Shown here piece after piece: positions 23,334 through 36,785 of a DNA stretch of 64,000 nt. Position numbers and translations under genes: made by a program. The notes beneath the pieces are model-generated. The model searched no databases. It was not told the DNA's origin and saw nothing but the letters and a program-made list of their open reading frames with translations. The number at the start of each line of letters is the position of its first letter. Within the stretch, counting starts at the first letter, position 1. The stretch is from Micromussa lordhowensis (lineage: Eukaryota; Cnidaria; Anthozoa; Scleractinia; Lobophylliidae): NCBI GenBank assembly GCA_964020085.1, contig OZ026603.1, positions 242,001 to 306,000 on the forward strand. The letters are read 5' to 3'.

Positions 23334-23612
23334 CTAAAGGTTAATGTAAGTCTTGGAACCCACAGGTAGATGAACCACTGCGTAAGATATGTCGCTATCA
23401 ACAGAATGTACCGCAGCATTACTATCTTTTAGATACTCTAGTTGTAAGGTAAAGCTGTTTAAAACGAGACAAGGGGAGTCGAAATGCGTCTCCGTCTCCC
23501 GGTTGGATGCTGACGAATCTACGATGAGTTGAAATAATTGCGTTCGTTCGTAAAATACTGTTTTTACCACTCGAAATAAAATTAATATCTTTGCACTTTC
23601 GTGTAATACCCT
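23334..23612 (-). other. Conserved 93-codon exon-like ORF, copy 2
   Basis: Same open frame as at 15845-16123. The visible differences (Ser to Leu near the start, Ile to Leu in the middle) keep it open. Confidence 0.3.
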
Positions 23613-23997
23613 CTGTTTATCATATAAACACTAGTGAAATACCAGGATTTTTCATTTTACTAAAACATCATATCTTCATCGCGCGCAGTGAAGATACTAT
23701 TTTTATCTTTCACGTGTGAGGATATTGAAACGATCACCATTGCCATGGTTACATAATAACTTAACTGAACTTAGATGTGTTGCTGTGTGATCGAAACATC
23801 ATCGGATTTTCCTCGGATATCTTCGGTTATCTTCGTAAAACTTCACGGTAACCTTCGAAAATTTTCTGAAAAAGATTGTCTGGCCTTCGGACAACTATTG
23901 GAGAACCTCGAAAATCTTCAGAAAGTGTTCGGAAATGTCCGGAAAATCGTAAAAAAAGTCGTCATTAGTATGTTTATATAATAAACAGAACATTACA

Positions 23998-24272
23998 TGC
24001 CCGTTTGTGGATACGAAGTTTATCTACTCTTGTTCAACTCGATATCAACTATGATATCGAGTTGAACACGATTGATTCCCTGAAGAAGTCAGGCCGTGCC
24101 TGACGAAATATTGGAAATTATATACAGTTAACCCCAACCGTACGGTCAGCCTTTCTGAGTTCAGTTTTTTCAAGCCTTTGCATTTGCTGATCAGAACCTA
24201 CCAGGTTCCGGTACTTTTGACTTGTCCGTTGGCCCTTTCTAGAGTTTGAAGTTCCGTATCCACAAGCGGGCA
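23998..24272 (+). mobile_element. Small retroelement-like repeat with hammerhead-like motif, copy 2
   Basis: Near-identical to 16507-16781, including the inverted ends. Confidence 0.5.
24076..24116 (+). ncRNA. Hammerhead-ribozyme-like motif, copy 2
   Basis: Identical to the motif at 16585-16625. Confidence 0.5.
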
Positions 24273-24319
24273 ATAAACCAAGAATGGCCACGATTGGAAA
24301 TTACAACAGAATAAGTAAT

Positions 24320-24412
24320 AAACACTAATAAGCCTGTTGTCCAATGGCTCATGACCATCGATGTCTAAGGCCACACCCTTGTAAGAGGGGGTCAGTGGAT
24401 ACTGCTATACGT
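24320..24412 (-). pseudogene. Degenerate terminal fibrinogen-like exon, unit C
   Basis: Same relic as at 16829-16921. Confidence 0.65.
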
Positions 24413-24557
24413 GTCATGTGCTGTATGGATGATGTGTTTATTTTGCTTTCACTGCACAACCGAACACACGCAAAGGTTGAGGCATCTTTAATAGCTTTGT
24501 TAGATTTGCACTGCTCCTCGTTGCTCTTTTCTTCAATCTTTTAATCTCTGACATTTG

Positions 24558-24689
24558 TTAGGAAGCGATAAACTCGTTAGATCGTTTGAGGTCAGAAATT
24601 GAAGAATTCACGAGATCTTTGATCTGAACGAGAAGATTCTTGTTGTTTTCAGGGACGACTCTCCAGACGCCTGCTTCATCCATATATAG
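24558..24689 (-). other. Candidate alternative terminal exon, unit C
   Basis: A 44-codon phase-0 exon with the acceptor and stop preserved as in unit B. Confidence 0.4.
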
Positions 24690-24916
24690 CTAAGGAAAAA
24701 TGATGGAGATAAAAAATAAACCTTATGGAAAAGAGCATAGAGGCAAGGCTGACCGTAGAATGTCACAACGTTTCCAAGCGTCTCATTTTACAAGCGTACT
24801 ACCCATAAGCCTTCGCGTACTACGTTCGCACCCAGTCCTCTGTTCCGTGTGGGCAAAATATTAATTTATGTCAATACCGATTATCACAAATTACATGATG
24901 CGTCACTTATTTTATC

Positions 24917-27900
24917 TCAGCGTACACCAACGCTAATAAGCCTGTTGTCCAGTGGTTCATGGCCATTGATGTTAAAAGCCACACCCTTGAGATTGGGGTC
25001 AGTGGATGCCGCTGTACGGAAGAACGGCGAGAATCCATCACTGCACCACCAGTCGCATAACTTATAACAATTACTGGTGAAACCGGAAACAAAAAAGCCG
25101 GAATAGAATGAATGATCGCAGATTAACAGCTGATAGGAGTAAGCGCTGTCTGTTCCCACACCGTCCCACAATCCATAAGTATCAGCAGTTTTCCCATAAT
25201 TCACAGTGGCCATTATGGGTTGACTCTCGCGTCGCTTGAAGTGTGCTTTATCTTTCGTCTGGTGATCGACGAAAATTATTTCTGTAAACTTAAAAAGACG
25301 TAGAGAAAAATTGTTTAAACGAAAAATCATTTTACGCCTTATTGTTGATCTAACATTTAAAGCTGCCATTTTACAACTTTTTTGTGAAAACGAAGGACTT
25401 AGACAGTCGCAAAGTCATCCACTCGCTCATTCATTCATTCATTCATTCTCACCTCCTTCGTGTATATCTTAATCATTTTATTTTATAACTTGCCCTGATA
25501 AAGCTCTAAATGAAGATTAGAGCTGTAGAAAGCTACATCTAGCCAAGCCATGCAGCTGAATTTAAGAAAACACAAAGTCGCGTAGTAATTCCTATGAGAG
25601 TAGTGAATGATCGAGGAGTTCCAAGGGTTCCAATATTGCTTTGATTTCATTAAAACATCCAACATGTGGTCTAGAAACCATGGTGTGCGGGGACAATAAT
25701 AAGATTGTGGCTCGAAAACGAAGGCCTTCAAAAGCTTTGAACTATGCATGAGGGTAAATATACAGTTTTGCTTATGAAATTCTAAGCCGCTTAATTTTTA
25801 CTAAGGTAATAATACAGGGATACTGTGGACAAAGTTAAACGCGAAGTGCTCGATTCTTTTTTGGCTTATATGACTTATATGAACCGGAGGCAGGGGCATT
25901 CAATCACCTATTGTGAACCTAAGGGCGAGTAGGGCATTTGAACACCACGTTTGACCCCCAAAATGAGGATTTGAACAACCAAAACTCTAAAAGTTCAAAT
26001 CCACGGAGAGCTTGCAAACTTACAGGGATGTTGTTACAATTGGTCCTGTACCCGGCACTTCCATAAGGAAACTGAGCGCTGTATGTGACTTCAGTCTTGG
26101 GTTTGACATATTCATCAGTAGTGTAACACATGGTCCATCCTCCATTGTATGACGTCATGTCACAGTAGGCCAGGAATGCATTTGAATGGTTTCCTGCATC
26201 CGGGTCCAACCAGTACAATCCATCGCCCTTAGAATGACCTTGATTCTTTATATCTTGGCAGTCAAGTGATGGACCTGGTTACAAAGCGAGTGGAATCACA
26301 AATTACATAACTTCCCGGAGATACCTAGACGGTAGCTGGATGCTTTGTAAACTTTTCCTCTCAACAATAATAAATTACGCTCATGATAAAAAACATTTTA
26401 GATTTAGAAGGTATTGAAAAAAATTGCTGTAAAAGGTATTCATTTCAGAAACAAATGCGGTTTGAAACATCAGAATTAACAATGCGTTTTTAACATTAGA
26501 ATTAACAAATTCTCGTTGGTGTTTAATGTCTCCGAATTGTGTTTGATTAAGAATTTCATCACAACCTTAGCAGATTGCTTTGACAATGTTGTGACGACAA
26601 TTATGATCGACAACACGGACGAAGCATTAAAAATTGGCGTCAACATATCTCTCTGCAGCAATAACAAATAAACCCAAACTATTGAGAAACACGAGCGACA
26701 GGACCTGAATTTCATTTAGCGAAAACGATCCCGAAATGCACACTGTCATAAACTTCAAACCACGTGCAAGGACTAAAAAATAAAATGTCGAGGAAAGAGT
26801 TTTACTCCTGAATTATTTCCGTGTGCATTCGTAAAGTACTTTGGACTCAAATAAAAAATAAATAAACAAATATACCTTTATTTACCCTTGGAAGTGTTTA
26901 TAGCCCAAAGGCTAGTGGGGCCAACCAAACAACTGAAACAAATAATTCAAATTGAACATAACACAGCCACTGAGAGCGGCAAAATTAAATAAAACAGAAA
27001 CTTTGACATTTCTCCCTTTTCAATGGTCTGCTTGCAGACCGAAATTTAACAATTGGATCTTTTAAAAATGTAAAACAACCAATGAGTGTGTCAGAAATTT
27101 GACAGTTAATGTAAATACCTATTTCACAATATTTCCCAGCATATCCTACAGCACATGCGCAGTGATAGTCGTTGTTGTCGTACTTAGCCACACAAGTTCC
27201 TTGGTTCAAACATGGATCACTGGAGCAAGGACTCTGTTTTAATAACAAAAATATCATTTATAATATGGCTGCCACATGTTCATAATATTATCTTTATTGC
27301 CCTCATTAACTTAAACTGTGCCGTTTCAAAAGGGAACGTTTTAGCAAAGAAGACTGATTATAACTGAAATAACAAACGGAAGACTGACAATTTTTGAAAT
27401 TAAGACTAAAAACTTAAAAACAACAGTTCATTTGCCTTTTCACTTGCATTTATCAAAAGTAACTATGCGCCTCTCTCTTTGATCGAAAAAATGTCGAGGT
27501 TTTTCCAGTTAAAGTGAAATAAACAAAGATGGTAATTTCAGAGGATCTAGATGTCGAAACGCGTACTGTACTAAAGGAAAAGAAATAACAATTCTCTTTC
27601 CATAGATAATCTCTCTTATTAGCCTCTTTCCAAATCGAGGATGATATTTTATTCTTTATAAACACTTTTTTCTGACCTTTATGCTGAGGTGATGGAAGCA
27701 GGCGCGGATCCAGGATTTTGAAATGGGGGGTGAATTTTTGTAATAATGTCAGAGAAATCAAATATTATTTCAATATTTGAGGGATAAGGAAAAAAAGAAA
27801 GAAGGGGGCTCAGAAAAAGGGAGGGTGAAAATTCACCCATTTCACCTCCCCTGGATCCGCGCCTGGGAAGGCTGCATTCTCAATAAACTTGTCAGAATTG

Positions 27901-29172
27901 TTGTATTTATCACTTGGTAACAGTTCGCATATAATCTTTCCGTCCTGATCACCAAATGCCGCCAGATTTGTCGAGAAACACGGCAGACCACTAGGCCACG
28001 CCGCCATTAGTGAAACATAAATATGGTCGATGCAAAATACACACTGTCCCTAACTTAAAATAACCACAACTAAAAAATAACCCTGACCCTAATACTAACC
28101 CTACAGACTGCAGATTAAATTAATTTTAACCTATTTTGGAATCTTAAGTTGAAAACTTTTACTTCTTTGTCTGTAACCCTTGGACTCCTGAATCAGCCGC
28201 TTGGAATCAATTTCAACCTTGCTCCTATCACAGGACGCCCAGTTAGTGTTCAACAAAACAAACTTTTTCAACTAACTAAATTTTCTTTCAAACAAAACCG
28301 AACTTCTACGATCTTGGTCTAAACTTGGGAACTATTTTCTTTACAACAGGTGTGAAGTTCCACAGATCAACAAATTTTTCTTTGTTTCAAATGTTTCATT
28401 ATTAAAACCTGCTTCTAAGTTCCAAACATCAATATCCTTTGAATGGAATTAACATTGAATATTGTAGCAAGTAAATGTAATTTCCTCCAGGATACTCACC
28501 AGGGAATAAAAAATTATCGATCACGAAACTAAACAACTTCACTTGAATGATAATTACGCTTTTTTTTTAAAGAAATTCAATGTTGGATTTCAAAAGTGCT
28601 TTCCTATGTAAGTTTAAATAATTGCAAATTAAAAATGTATCGCCTTACAAGTTGACTAAGGAACCACCAAGTTTATTAAGTGTTAAATGAAAACAATTCC
28701 CTGGCCGTGAATGATTCTAAAGATTCGCCTTGTAATCTCAACAGCACTAGCTAGCCGGTATCAATTGAGCTCAAATCAAAACTGAGAGCTGATTGTTTGA
28801 CGTTGGACGCACCTTTATGCTGAAGTGATGGAACGTTGAGTTACCAATAAACTTGTTAGAATTGTTGAATTTATCACTTGATAATAGTTCGCATATAATC
28901 TTTCCGTCCTGATCACCAAATGCCGCCAGATTTGTTGAGAAACACGATGAATGATCGATGCAAAGTTTGCCGCAGTCTCGAGGCTCTTTTACTGAAGTTG
29001 AAACCAAAGGAGCTAAGTTCAGGGAACGAAACTTGTGCGCTGCAAAGTAAGCGTAGGCCACACCTTCCCCTGCATCTCGCTTCAAGGCTTTGGAGCCATC
29101 GATGTAAACTTCACTTGCTGCTTGATAAACTAAGATGGTGGTGAAAACAAAAACAAGAGGGAAAGCCTCCAT
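24917..29172 (-). CDS. Secreted PAN-EGF-fibrinogen-like protein, paralogue C (hybrid gene)
   Basis: Exons: 29172-28813, 27233-27119, 26274-26024, 25288-24917, giving 365 aa. The alternative ATG is at 29226. Domain layout is as in B, with Asp for His after the first fibrinogen cysteine and two Val-to-Ala changes. Intron 1 carries the same dead PAN exon and MITE as B. It lacks the 595-bp insertion of B and has a shorter CATT run. The gene is about 6.9 kb from D and 7.5 kb from B, the unit length of the tandem array. Near-identity to B implies a recent duplication or gene conversion. Confidence 0.85.
27677..27983 (-). pseudogene. Truncated D-type PAN exon (hybrid scar), unit C
   Basis: Same junction, mutated donor and MITE as at 20776-21082. 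Confidence 0.75.
27699..27865. mobile_element. 167-bp MITE, copy in unit C
   Basis: Copy of the element at 20798-20964 with the same GGAAG flanks. Confidence 0.8.
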
Positions 29173-30232
29173 TCTTACAAACTGTTTTCCGTAGAGCAAA
29201 GTTTTGTGCATTATTATTTGATTCATGTCAGTGGAAAACTGATTAAATCAAAGCTTAGCAAAGACACACCAAAACCCTTCTGCTGAAATAAAACTTATGT
29301 CCTCATTATAATTTTATAAGTACTATTTGAAAGGTTTTAAATGGATCGACTTCACAATGATTGATGACTTTTCACCAATAGGCTCGCAGATAGTCACGAC
29401 ATGGGTGTTACATTGGATAAATTAAACATTTGTCTGTTTATTTCTTTTTGTTCAACGCTATGAATCAATCAATGACTTATTAAATAATTGCTGCGCAGCG
29501 AGCGTAGCGAGCGAGCAGCAACATAATCAGGATTTAAGAAGAATATATAGAAGGGGGCACGAATTCTCGAACTCATCAATTTTTACCAGAATGCATTGCA
29601 TTTAACCAGAGTGCACTGCGCCACTTTTTACCAGAGTGCAGTACGCCACGAACAACATGAGGATGTCACACCGTCAAGCTGTCGTCTTATTTCACGTAGA
29701 TTCCAGTGATAAAGGTTAGTGGTTTGTTTTGCTCTGACTTACCTATGAAACGATGTGAGGAAGATCGTGTCTGACTTTCACAAATCTTGATTTTGTTCTT
29801 CCTGCAATATGTGAAAGTTTGTAAATCTGGAAGATTAATTGTGACATCTTAATTTTAACTTAGTATGTCATTTCTTAGCTTGTAGAATAATTAACAAATC
29901 GAAAACAGTACAACACGCTAATTTCATACATGCTGTGATCTATTCCTTTTATCCAAACATGAATTTAAGCTAAAGCGTTAGCATTTTCACACATCGCGAT
30001 GGACGCGTCCTCGGCACAGTCTGTCAACATTCTAGAGACATTTAATGCGTTCCAGCACAGAATTTATAACTTAGATTTCAGCTCCTACAATTTCCACATC
30101 TTTTTCATGTCCAAACAGTTCAGATCACCATGTGCTTTTTTTTTCCCTTTCCACACCTCGCGATGCGATGAAGTTGATGCATACAAGAGCAGATTTTAAG
30201 TTACACACTACGGTTTGATACTACTTTGTGAA

Positions 30233-30511
30233 CTAAAGGTTAATGTAAGTCTTGGAACCCACAGGTAGATGAACCACTGCGTAAGATATGTCGCTATCAA
30301 CAGAATGTACCGCAGCATTACTATCTTTTAGATACTCTAGTTGTAAGGTAAAGCTGTTTAAAACGAGACAAGGGGAGTCGAAATGCGTCTCCGTCTCCCG
30401 GTTGGATGCTGACGAATCTACGATGAGTTGAAATAATTGCGTTCGTTCGTAAAATACTGTTTTTACCACGCGAAATAAAATTAATATCTTTGCACTTTCG
30501 TGTAATACCCT
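30233..30511 (-). other. Conserved 93-codon exon-like ORF, copy 3
   Basis: Same frame as at 15845-16123 and still open. Confidence 0.3.
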
Positions 30512-30896
30512 CTGTTTATCATATAAACACTAGTGAAATACCAGGATTTTTCATTTTACTAAAACATCATATCTTCATCGCGCGCAGTGAAGATACTATT
30601 TTTATCTTTCACGTGTGAGGATATTGAAACGATCACCATTGCCATGGTTACATAATAACTTAACTGAACTTAGATGTGTTGCTGTGTGATCGAAACATCA
30701 TCGGATTTTCCTCGGATATCTTCGGTTATCTTCGTAAAACTTCACGGTAACCTTCGAAAATTTTCTGAAAAAGTTTGTCTGGCCTTCGGACAACTATTGG
30801 AGAACCTCGAAAATCTTCAGAAAGTGTTCGGAAATGTCCGGAAAATCGTAAAAAAAGTCGTCATTAGTATGTTTATATAATAAACAGAACATTACA

Positions 30897-31171
30897 TGCC
30901 CGTTTGTGGATACGAAGTTTATCTACTCTTGTTCAACTCGATATCAACTATGATATCGAGTTGAACACGATTGATTCCCTGAAGAAGTCAGGCCGTGCCT
31001 GACGAAATATTGGAAATTATATACAGTTAACCCCAACCGTACGGTCAGCCTTTCTGAGTTCAGTTTTTTCAAGCCTTTGCATTTGCTGATCAGAACCTAC
31101 CAGGTTCCGGTACTTTTGACTTGTCCGTTGGCCCTTTCTAGAGTTTGAAGTTCCGTATCCACAAGCGGGCA
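30897..31171 (+). mobile_element. Small retroelement-like repeat with hammerhead-like motif, copy 3
   Basis: Near-identical to 16507-16781. Confidence 0.5.
30975..31015 (+). ncRNA. Hammerhead-ribozyme-like motif, copy 3
   Basis: Identical to the motif at 16585-16625. Confidence 0.5.
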
Positions 31172-31218
31172 ATAAACCAAGAATGGCCACGATTGGAAAT
31201 TACAACAGAATAAGTAAT

Positions 31219-31311
31219 AAACACTAATAAGCCTGTTGTCCAATGGCTCATGGCCATTGATGTCTAAGGCCACACCCTTGTAAGAGGGGGTCAGTGGATA
31301 CTGCTATACGT
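31219..31311 (-). pseudogene. Degenerate terminal fibrinogen-like exon, unit D
   Basis: Same relic as at 16829-16921, with a slightly less diverged middle (TGGCCATTGATGTC). Confidence 0.65.
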
Positions 31312-31456
31312 GTCATGTGCTGTATGGATGATGTGTTTATTTTGCTTTCACTGCACAACCGAACACACGCAAAGGTTGAGGCATCTTTAATAGCTTTGTT
31401 AGATTTGCACTGCTCCTCGTTGCTCTTTTCTTCAATCTTTTAATCTCTGACATTTG

Positions 31457-31588
31457 TTAGGAAGCGATAAACTCGTTAGATCGTTTGAGGTCAGAAATTG
31501 AAGAATTCACGAGATCTTTGATCTGAACGAGAAGATTCATGTTGTTTTCAGGGACGACTCTCCAGACGCCTGCTTCATCCAAATATAG
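31457..31588 (-). other. Candidate alternative terminal exon, unit D
   Basis: 44 codons, phase 0. Two substitutions relative to B/C (Met to Leu near the start, Lys to Met in the NN(K)N stretch) leave frame, acceptor and stop intact. Confidence 0.4.
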
Positions 31589-31814
31589 CTAAGGAAAAAT
31601 GATGGAGATAAGAAATAAACCTTATGGAAAAGTGCTAGAGGCAAGGCTGACCGTAGAATGTCACAACGTTTCCAAGCGTCTCATTTTACAAACGTAGTTC
31701 CCATGAGCCTTCGCGTACTACGTTCGCACTCAGTCCTCTGTTCCATGTCGGCAAAATATTAATTTATGTCAATACTGATTATCACAAATTACATGATGCG
31801 TCACTTGTTTTATT

Positions 31815-34800
31815 TCAGCGTACACCAACGCTAATAAGCCTGTTGTCCAGTGGTTCATGGCCATTGATGTTAAAAGCCACACCCTTAAAATCGGGGTCAG
31901 TGGATGCCGCTGTACGGAAGAACGGCGAGAATCGATCACCGCACCACCAGTCGCATAACTTATAACAATTACTGGTGAAACCGGAAACAAAAAAGCCGGA
32001 ATAGAATGAATGATCGCAGATTAACAGCTGATAGGAGTAAGCGCTGTCTGTTCCCACACCGTCCCACAATCCATAAGTATCAGCAGTTTTCCCATAATTC
32101 GCAGTGGCCATTATGGGTTGACTCTCGCGTCGCTTGAAGTGTGCTTTATCTTTCGTCTGGTGATCGACGAAAATTATTTCTGTAAACTTAAAAAACGTAG
32201 AGAAAAATTGTTTAAAAGAAAAGTAATTTAACGCCTTATTGTCGATCTAACATTTAAAGCTGCCGTTTTACAACTTTTTTGTGAAAACGAAGGACTTAGA
32301 CAGTCGTAAAGTCATCCACTCGCTCATTCATTCATTCATTCATTTATTCTCCATCTCCTTCGTGTATATCTTAATCATTTTATTTTATAACTTGCCCTGA
32401 TAGTCTTTAGACCGTGTATAAATGTATAAATGAAGATTAGAGCTGTAGAAAGCTACATCTAGCCAAAGCATGCAGCTGAATTTAAGAAAACCCAAAGTCG
32501 CGTAGTAATTCCTATGAGAGTAGTGAATGATCGAGAAGTTCCAAGGGTCCCAATATTGCTTTGATTTCATTAAAACATCCAACATGTTATCTAGAATCCA
32601 TGGTGTGCGGGGACAATAATAAGATTGTGGCTCGAAAACGAAGGCCTTCCAAAGCTTTGAACTATGCATGAGGGTAAATATACAGTTTTGTTTATGAAAT
32701 TCCAAGCCGCCTAATTTTTAAGTCTGCATACGAGCCAAGTGGCCCATCAGGCCGGAGCTTATCCCGGTTTCCGTATCATGAAGCGACTAGGAATATTTCT
32801 ACTCCCCCCTGGATGGGATGCCAGTCCATCGCAGGGTTACCCCCAGCATTAAATTCGCCGGTACCCATTTATACACCTGGGTGGAGAGAGGCACCGTGAG
32901 AGTAAAGTGTCTTGCCTAAGAACACAACGCAATGTCCCAGGCCAGGGCTCGAACCCAGAGCGCTCGCTCCGGAGTCGAGCGCACTAACCATGAGGCCACC
33001 ACGCTAATTTTTACTGAGGTAATAATACTGGGATACTGTGGACAAAGTTAAACGCGAAATGCTCAATTCTTTTTTGGCTTATATGATTTATATGAACCGG
33101 GGACAGGGGCATTCAATCACCTATTATGACCCTAATGGCGAGTGGGGCATTTGAACACCACTTTTGGCCCCCAAAATGGGGATTTGAACAACCAAAACTT
33201 TAAAAGTTCAAATGCACGGAGAGCTTGCAAACTTACAGGGATGTTGTTACAATTGGTCCTGTACCCGGCACTTCCATAAGGAAACTGAGCGCTGTATGTG
33301 ACTTCAGTCTTGGGTTTGACATATTCATCAGTAGTGTAACACATGGTCCATCCTCCATTGTATGACGTCATGTCACAGTAGGCCTGGAATGCGTTTGAAT
33401 GGCTTCCTCCATCCGGGTCCAACCAGTACAATCCATCGCCCTTAGAATGACCTTGATTCTTTATATCTTGGCAGTCAAGTGATGGACCTGGTTACAAAGC
33501 GAGTGGAATCACAAATTACATAACTTCCCGGAGATACCTAGACGGTAGCTGGATGCTTTGTAAACTTTTGCTCTCAACAATAATAAATTACGCTCATGAT
33601 AAAAAACATTTTAGATTTAGAAGGTATTGAAAAAAATTGCTGTAAAAGGTATTCATTTCAGAAACAAATGCGGTTTGAAACATCAGAATTAACAATGCGT
33701 TTTTAACATTAGAATTAACAAATTCTCGTTGGTGTTTAATGTCTCCGAATTGTGTTTGATTAAGAATTTCTTCACAACCTTAGCAGATTGCTTTGACAAT
33801 GTTGTGACGACAATTATGATCGACAACACGGACGAAGCATTAAAAATTGGCGTCAACATATCTCTCTGCAGCAATAACAAATAAACCCAAACTATTGAGA
33901 AACACGAGCGACAGGACCTGAATTTCATTTAGCGAAAACGATCCCGAAATGCACACTGTCATAAACTTCAAACCACGTGCAAGGACTAAAAAATAAAATG
34001 TCGAGGAAAGAGTTTTACTCCTGAATTATTTCCGTGCGCATTCGTAAAGTACTTTGGACTCAAATAAAAAATAAATAAACAAATATACCTTTATTTACCC
34101 TCGGAAGTGTTTATAGCCCAAAGGCTAGTGGGGCCAACCAAACAACTGAAACAAATAATTCAAATTGAACATAACACAGCCACTGAGAGCGGCAAAATTA
34201 AATAAAACAGAAACTTTGACATTTCTCCCTTTTCAATGGTCTGCTTGCAGACCGAAATTTAACAATTGGATCTTTTAAAAATGTAAAACAACCAATGAGT
34301 GTGTCAGAAATTTGACAGTTAATGTAAATACCTATTTCACAATATTTCCCAGCATATCCTACAGCACATGCGCAGTGATAGTCGTTGTTGTCGTACTTAG
34401 CCACACAAGTTCCTTGGTTCAAACATGGATCACTGGAGCAAGGACTCTGTTTTAATAACAAAAATATCATTTATAATATGGCTGCCACATGTTCATAATA
34501 TTATCTTTATTGCCCTCATTAACTTAAACTGTGCCGTTTCAAAAGGGAACGTTTTAGCAAAGAAGACTGATTATAACTGAAATAACAAACGGAAGACTGA
34601 CAATTTTTGAAATTAAGACTAAAAACTTAAAAACAACAGTTCATTTGCCTTTTCACTTGCATTTATCAAAAGTAACTATGCGCCTCTCTCTTTGATCGAA
34701 AAAATGTCGAGGTTTTTCCAGTTAAAGTGAAATAAACAAAGATGGTAATTTCAGAGGATCTAGTAGATGTCGAAACGCGTACTGTACTAAAGGAAAAGAA

Positions 34801-35267
34801 ATAACAATTCTCTTTCCATAAATAATCTCTCTTATTAGCCTCTTTCCAAATCGAGGATGATATTTTATTCTTTATAAACACTTTTTTCTTACCTTTATGC
34901 TGAGGTGATGGAAGGCTGCATTCTCAATAAACTTGTCAGAATTGTTGTATTTATCACTTGGTAACAGTTCGCATATAATCTTTCCGTCCTGATCACCAAA
35001 TGCCGCCAGATTTGTTGAGAAACACGATGGGTGATCGACACAAAGTTTACCGCAGTCTCGAGGCTCTTTCACTAAATTTGAAACCAAAGGAGCTAAGTTC
35101 AGGGAACGAAACTTGTGCGCTGCAAAGTAAGCGTAGGCCACACCTTCCCCTGCATCTCGCTTCAAGGCTTTGGAGCCATCGATGTAAACTTCACTTGCTG
35201 CTTGATTGACCAAGTGTGCGGTAGAAACAAGAAAAAGAATCTCTGCTCGGGTAAATAAACTAAACAT
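31815..35267 (-). CDS. Secreted PAN-EGF-fibrinogen-like protein, paralogue D
   Basis: Exons: 35267-34893, 34446-34332, 33487-33237, 32186-31815, giving 370 aa. The signal peptide is distinct (MFSLFTRAEILFLVSTAHL...). PAN-like about 26-125 (DCGKLCVDHPSCFSTN), EGF 126-163, fibrinogen-like 164-370. The PAN donor is a good GTAAGA; this is the intact version of the exon found dead in B and C. Intron 3 carries a SINE absent from B and C. It is the first gene of the array in transcription order. The DNA upstream of its start differs from that shared by A, B and C, so its promoter is probably different. Confidence 0.85.
32721..33003 (-). mobile_element. tRNA-derived SINE inserted only in paralogue D
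   Basis: The minus-strand head is tRNA-like (GTGGCCTCATGGTTAGTGCG, B box GGGTTCGAGCCC). A 10-bp direct repeat CTAATTTTTA (32711-32720 and 33004-33013) flanks it. The empty site is seen at the same place in B and C, so it postdates the D-B/C split. Confidence 0.85.
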
Positions 35268-36559
35268 GGTTAATTAGTTACAGCTACATCAGAGTCGTAG
35301 TCGGAGAGAATTTCTGTGATATTAAAACATAATTTTTGTGCATAAACGTCGACATAAGTTTTTCCTGGCTGGATCAGGATTCGAGGCTACATGGTTCCTT
35401 TACGGAAGAACCCAAGTAGACGTGCTTTGAAACTTGATTAAGTTGGTTTAAATCCAACCTTTTGATTGTGATTGTGATTAATAATTGACGACTTCTTTTG
35501 ATGGACACTTAACAAGTGAACTAATTATCTGTAAGGGCCAAGGTAACTTGAAAATGTTTGGCAACGGAGTAAAGAATATTTGTTTGATCAATATGAGGGA
35601 ACAAGGGATCTTTCAATTAGGAATTAGAGACTTGGCGAGAAAATTAATTGAACAATGAAATTTATTAATGTGGAACAAGGGAGAAACTGTAAATTTCGAA
35701 AGACATGGAAAGGAGTGTACCCGCTGAGACGCCTTCATCGTTTTAACTATACAAAATGCTTTGTTTCTTGATTCTTCTAAACATCTTAGTTTTTACTTAA
35801 TTAAATCGGTCCTTTAATCTGAGATCCCTGGTGGCAGAACAAAAGTTCTTTTAAAACAAGTTTCATGGCCATTTTCTTAAGGTAATTTATGATAATCTCA
35901 AATAAGCATAATTTACTATTTTGCCATAGGGTTGGGCACGGGTTCCAGGTGCGCAGTGTTCGCCGGGATTAGAGTTTAAAATTAGTTGCCGTTAGCAGGG
36001 CGAGACATTCTACGGTCAGCCTCCACCGTGCATAGTTGTAAAGTTCGTTTTCCTTTTCTTGATTATGCATGAACGTTGCTTTCCGATTGTTTATATTCCT
36101 CCAGCGCTGTCATTTTATTACATTCACTGTAATTTATTTCATTTGTGTACACTACGTTTAGTTAGGATACCCTAAAACCCCAAGGGCGGCACCACTGCGT
36201 TGGACCGGGGAACACGTTCCCTTATTTTTTTCCACCTGCTGGTTTTTCGTTTTTTTTTTTCAATCTGGATTTGTCTGAAACACACGCTTGCATAAGTATG
36301 AGGGAGCATAAATAATGACGGCGGTGACACTACCAAGAACGATGCCAAGTAAAAACTGGATTTACATTTATTATATGGTTAGCTCCTTGAGAGGCCAAGA
36401 TGAACAAAATCCTGCGCTGTGATTGGCTATCCGAGCTGGCAAGATGGAGGCAAGATGGAGCTTTCTTGCCCGCTCGGGCCTATCCCGAAAGTAATAAATA
36501 AGAAATAATAAATCATTTTTGACCAAGTTTGCTAAATTAAAAATTACAATTAAATCACT

Positions 36560-36785
36560 TTATTTGAGTGCCACTGTACTAATTGTGGACACAAGCAAAC
36601 AAATAGAAACTTGTTTAAAATGCCATCTGGTGGGAGGCTGACCAGCTGGCTATTTACAAAGCGTGTAGGAGTTGAAAAATATACAAATCCATCTAATGGC
36701 AGGGAGGAGGATTTGAACTCGGGACCTCCGGATCACAAATCCAGAGCCCTAACCGCTTGGCCGCGCTGCCTCCTCAGTCAAGAAG
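36560..36785 (-). mobile_element. tRNA-derived SINE
   Basis: The minus-strand head GCGGCCAAGCGGTTAGGGC with a B box GAGTTCAAATCC is tRNA-like. The body (AGCAAACAAATA, CTGGTGGGAGGCT) is shared with the SINE at 13300-13525. Confidence 0.65.
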
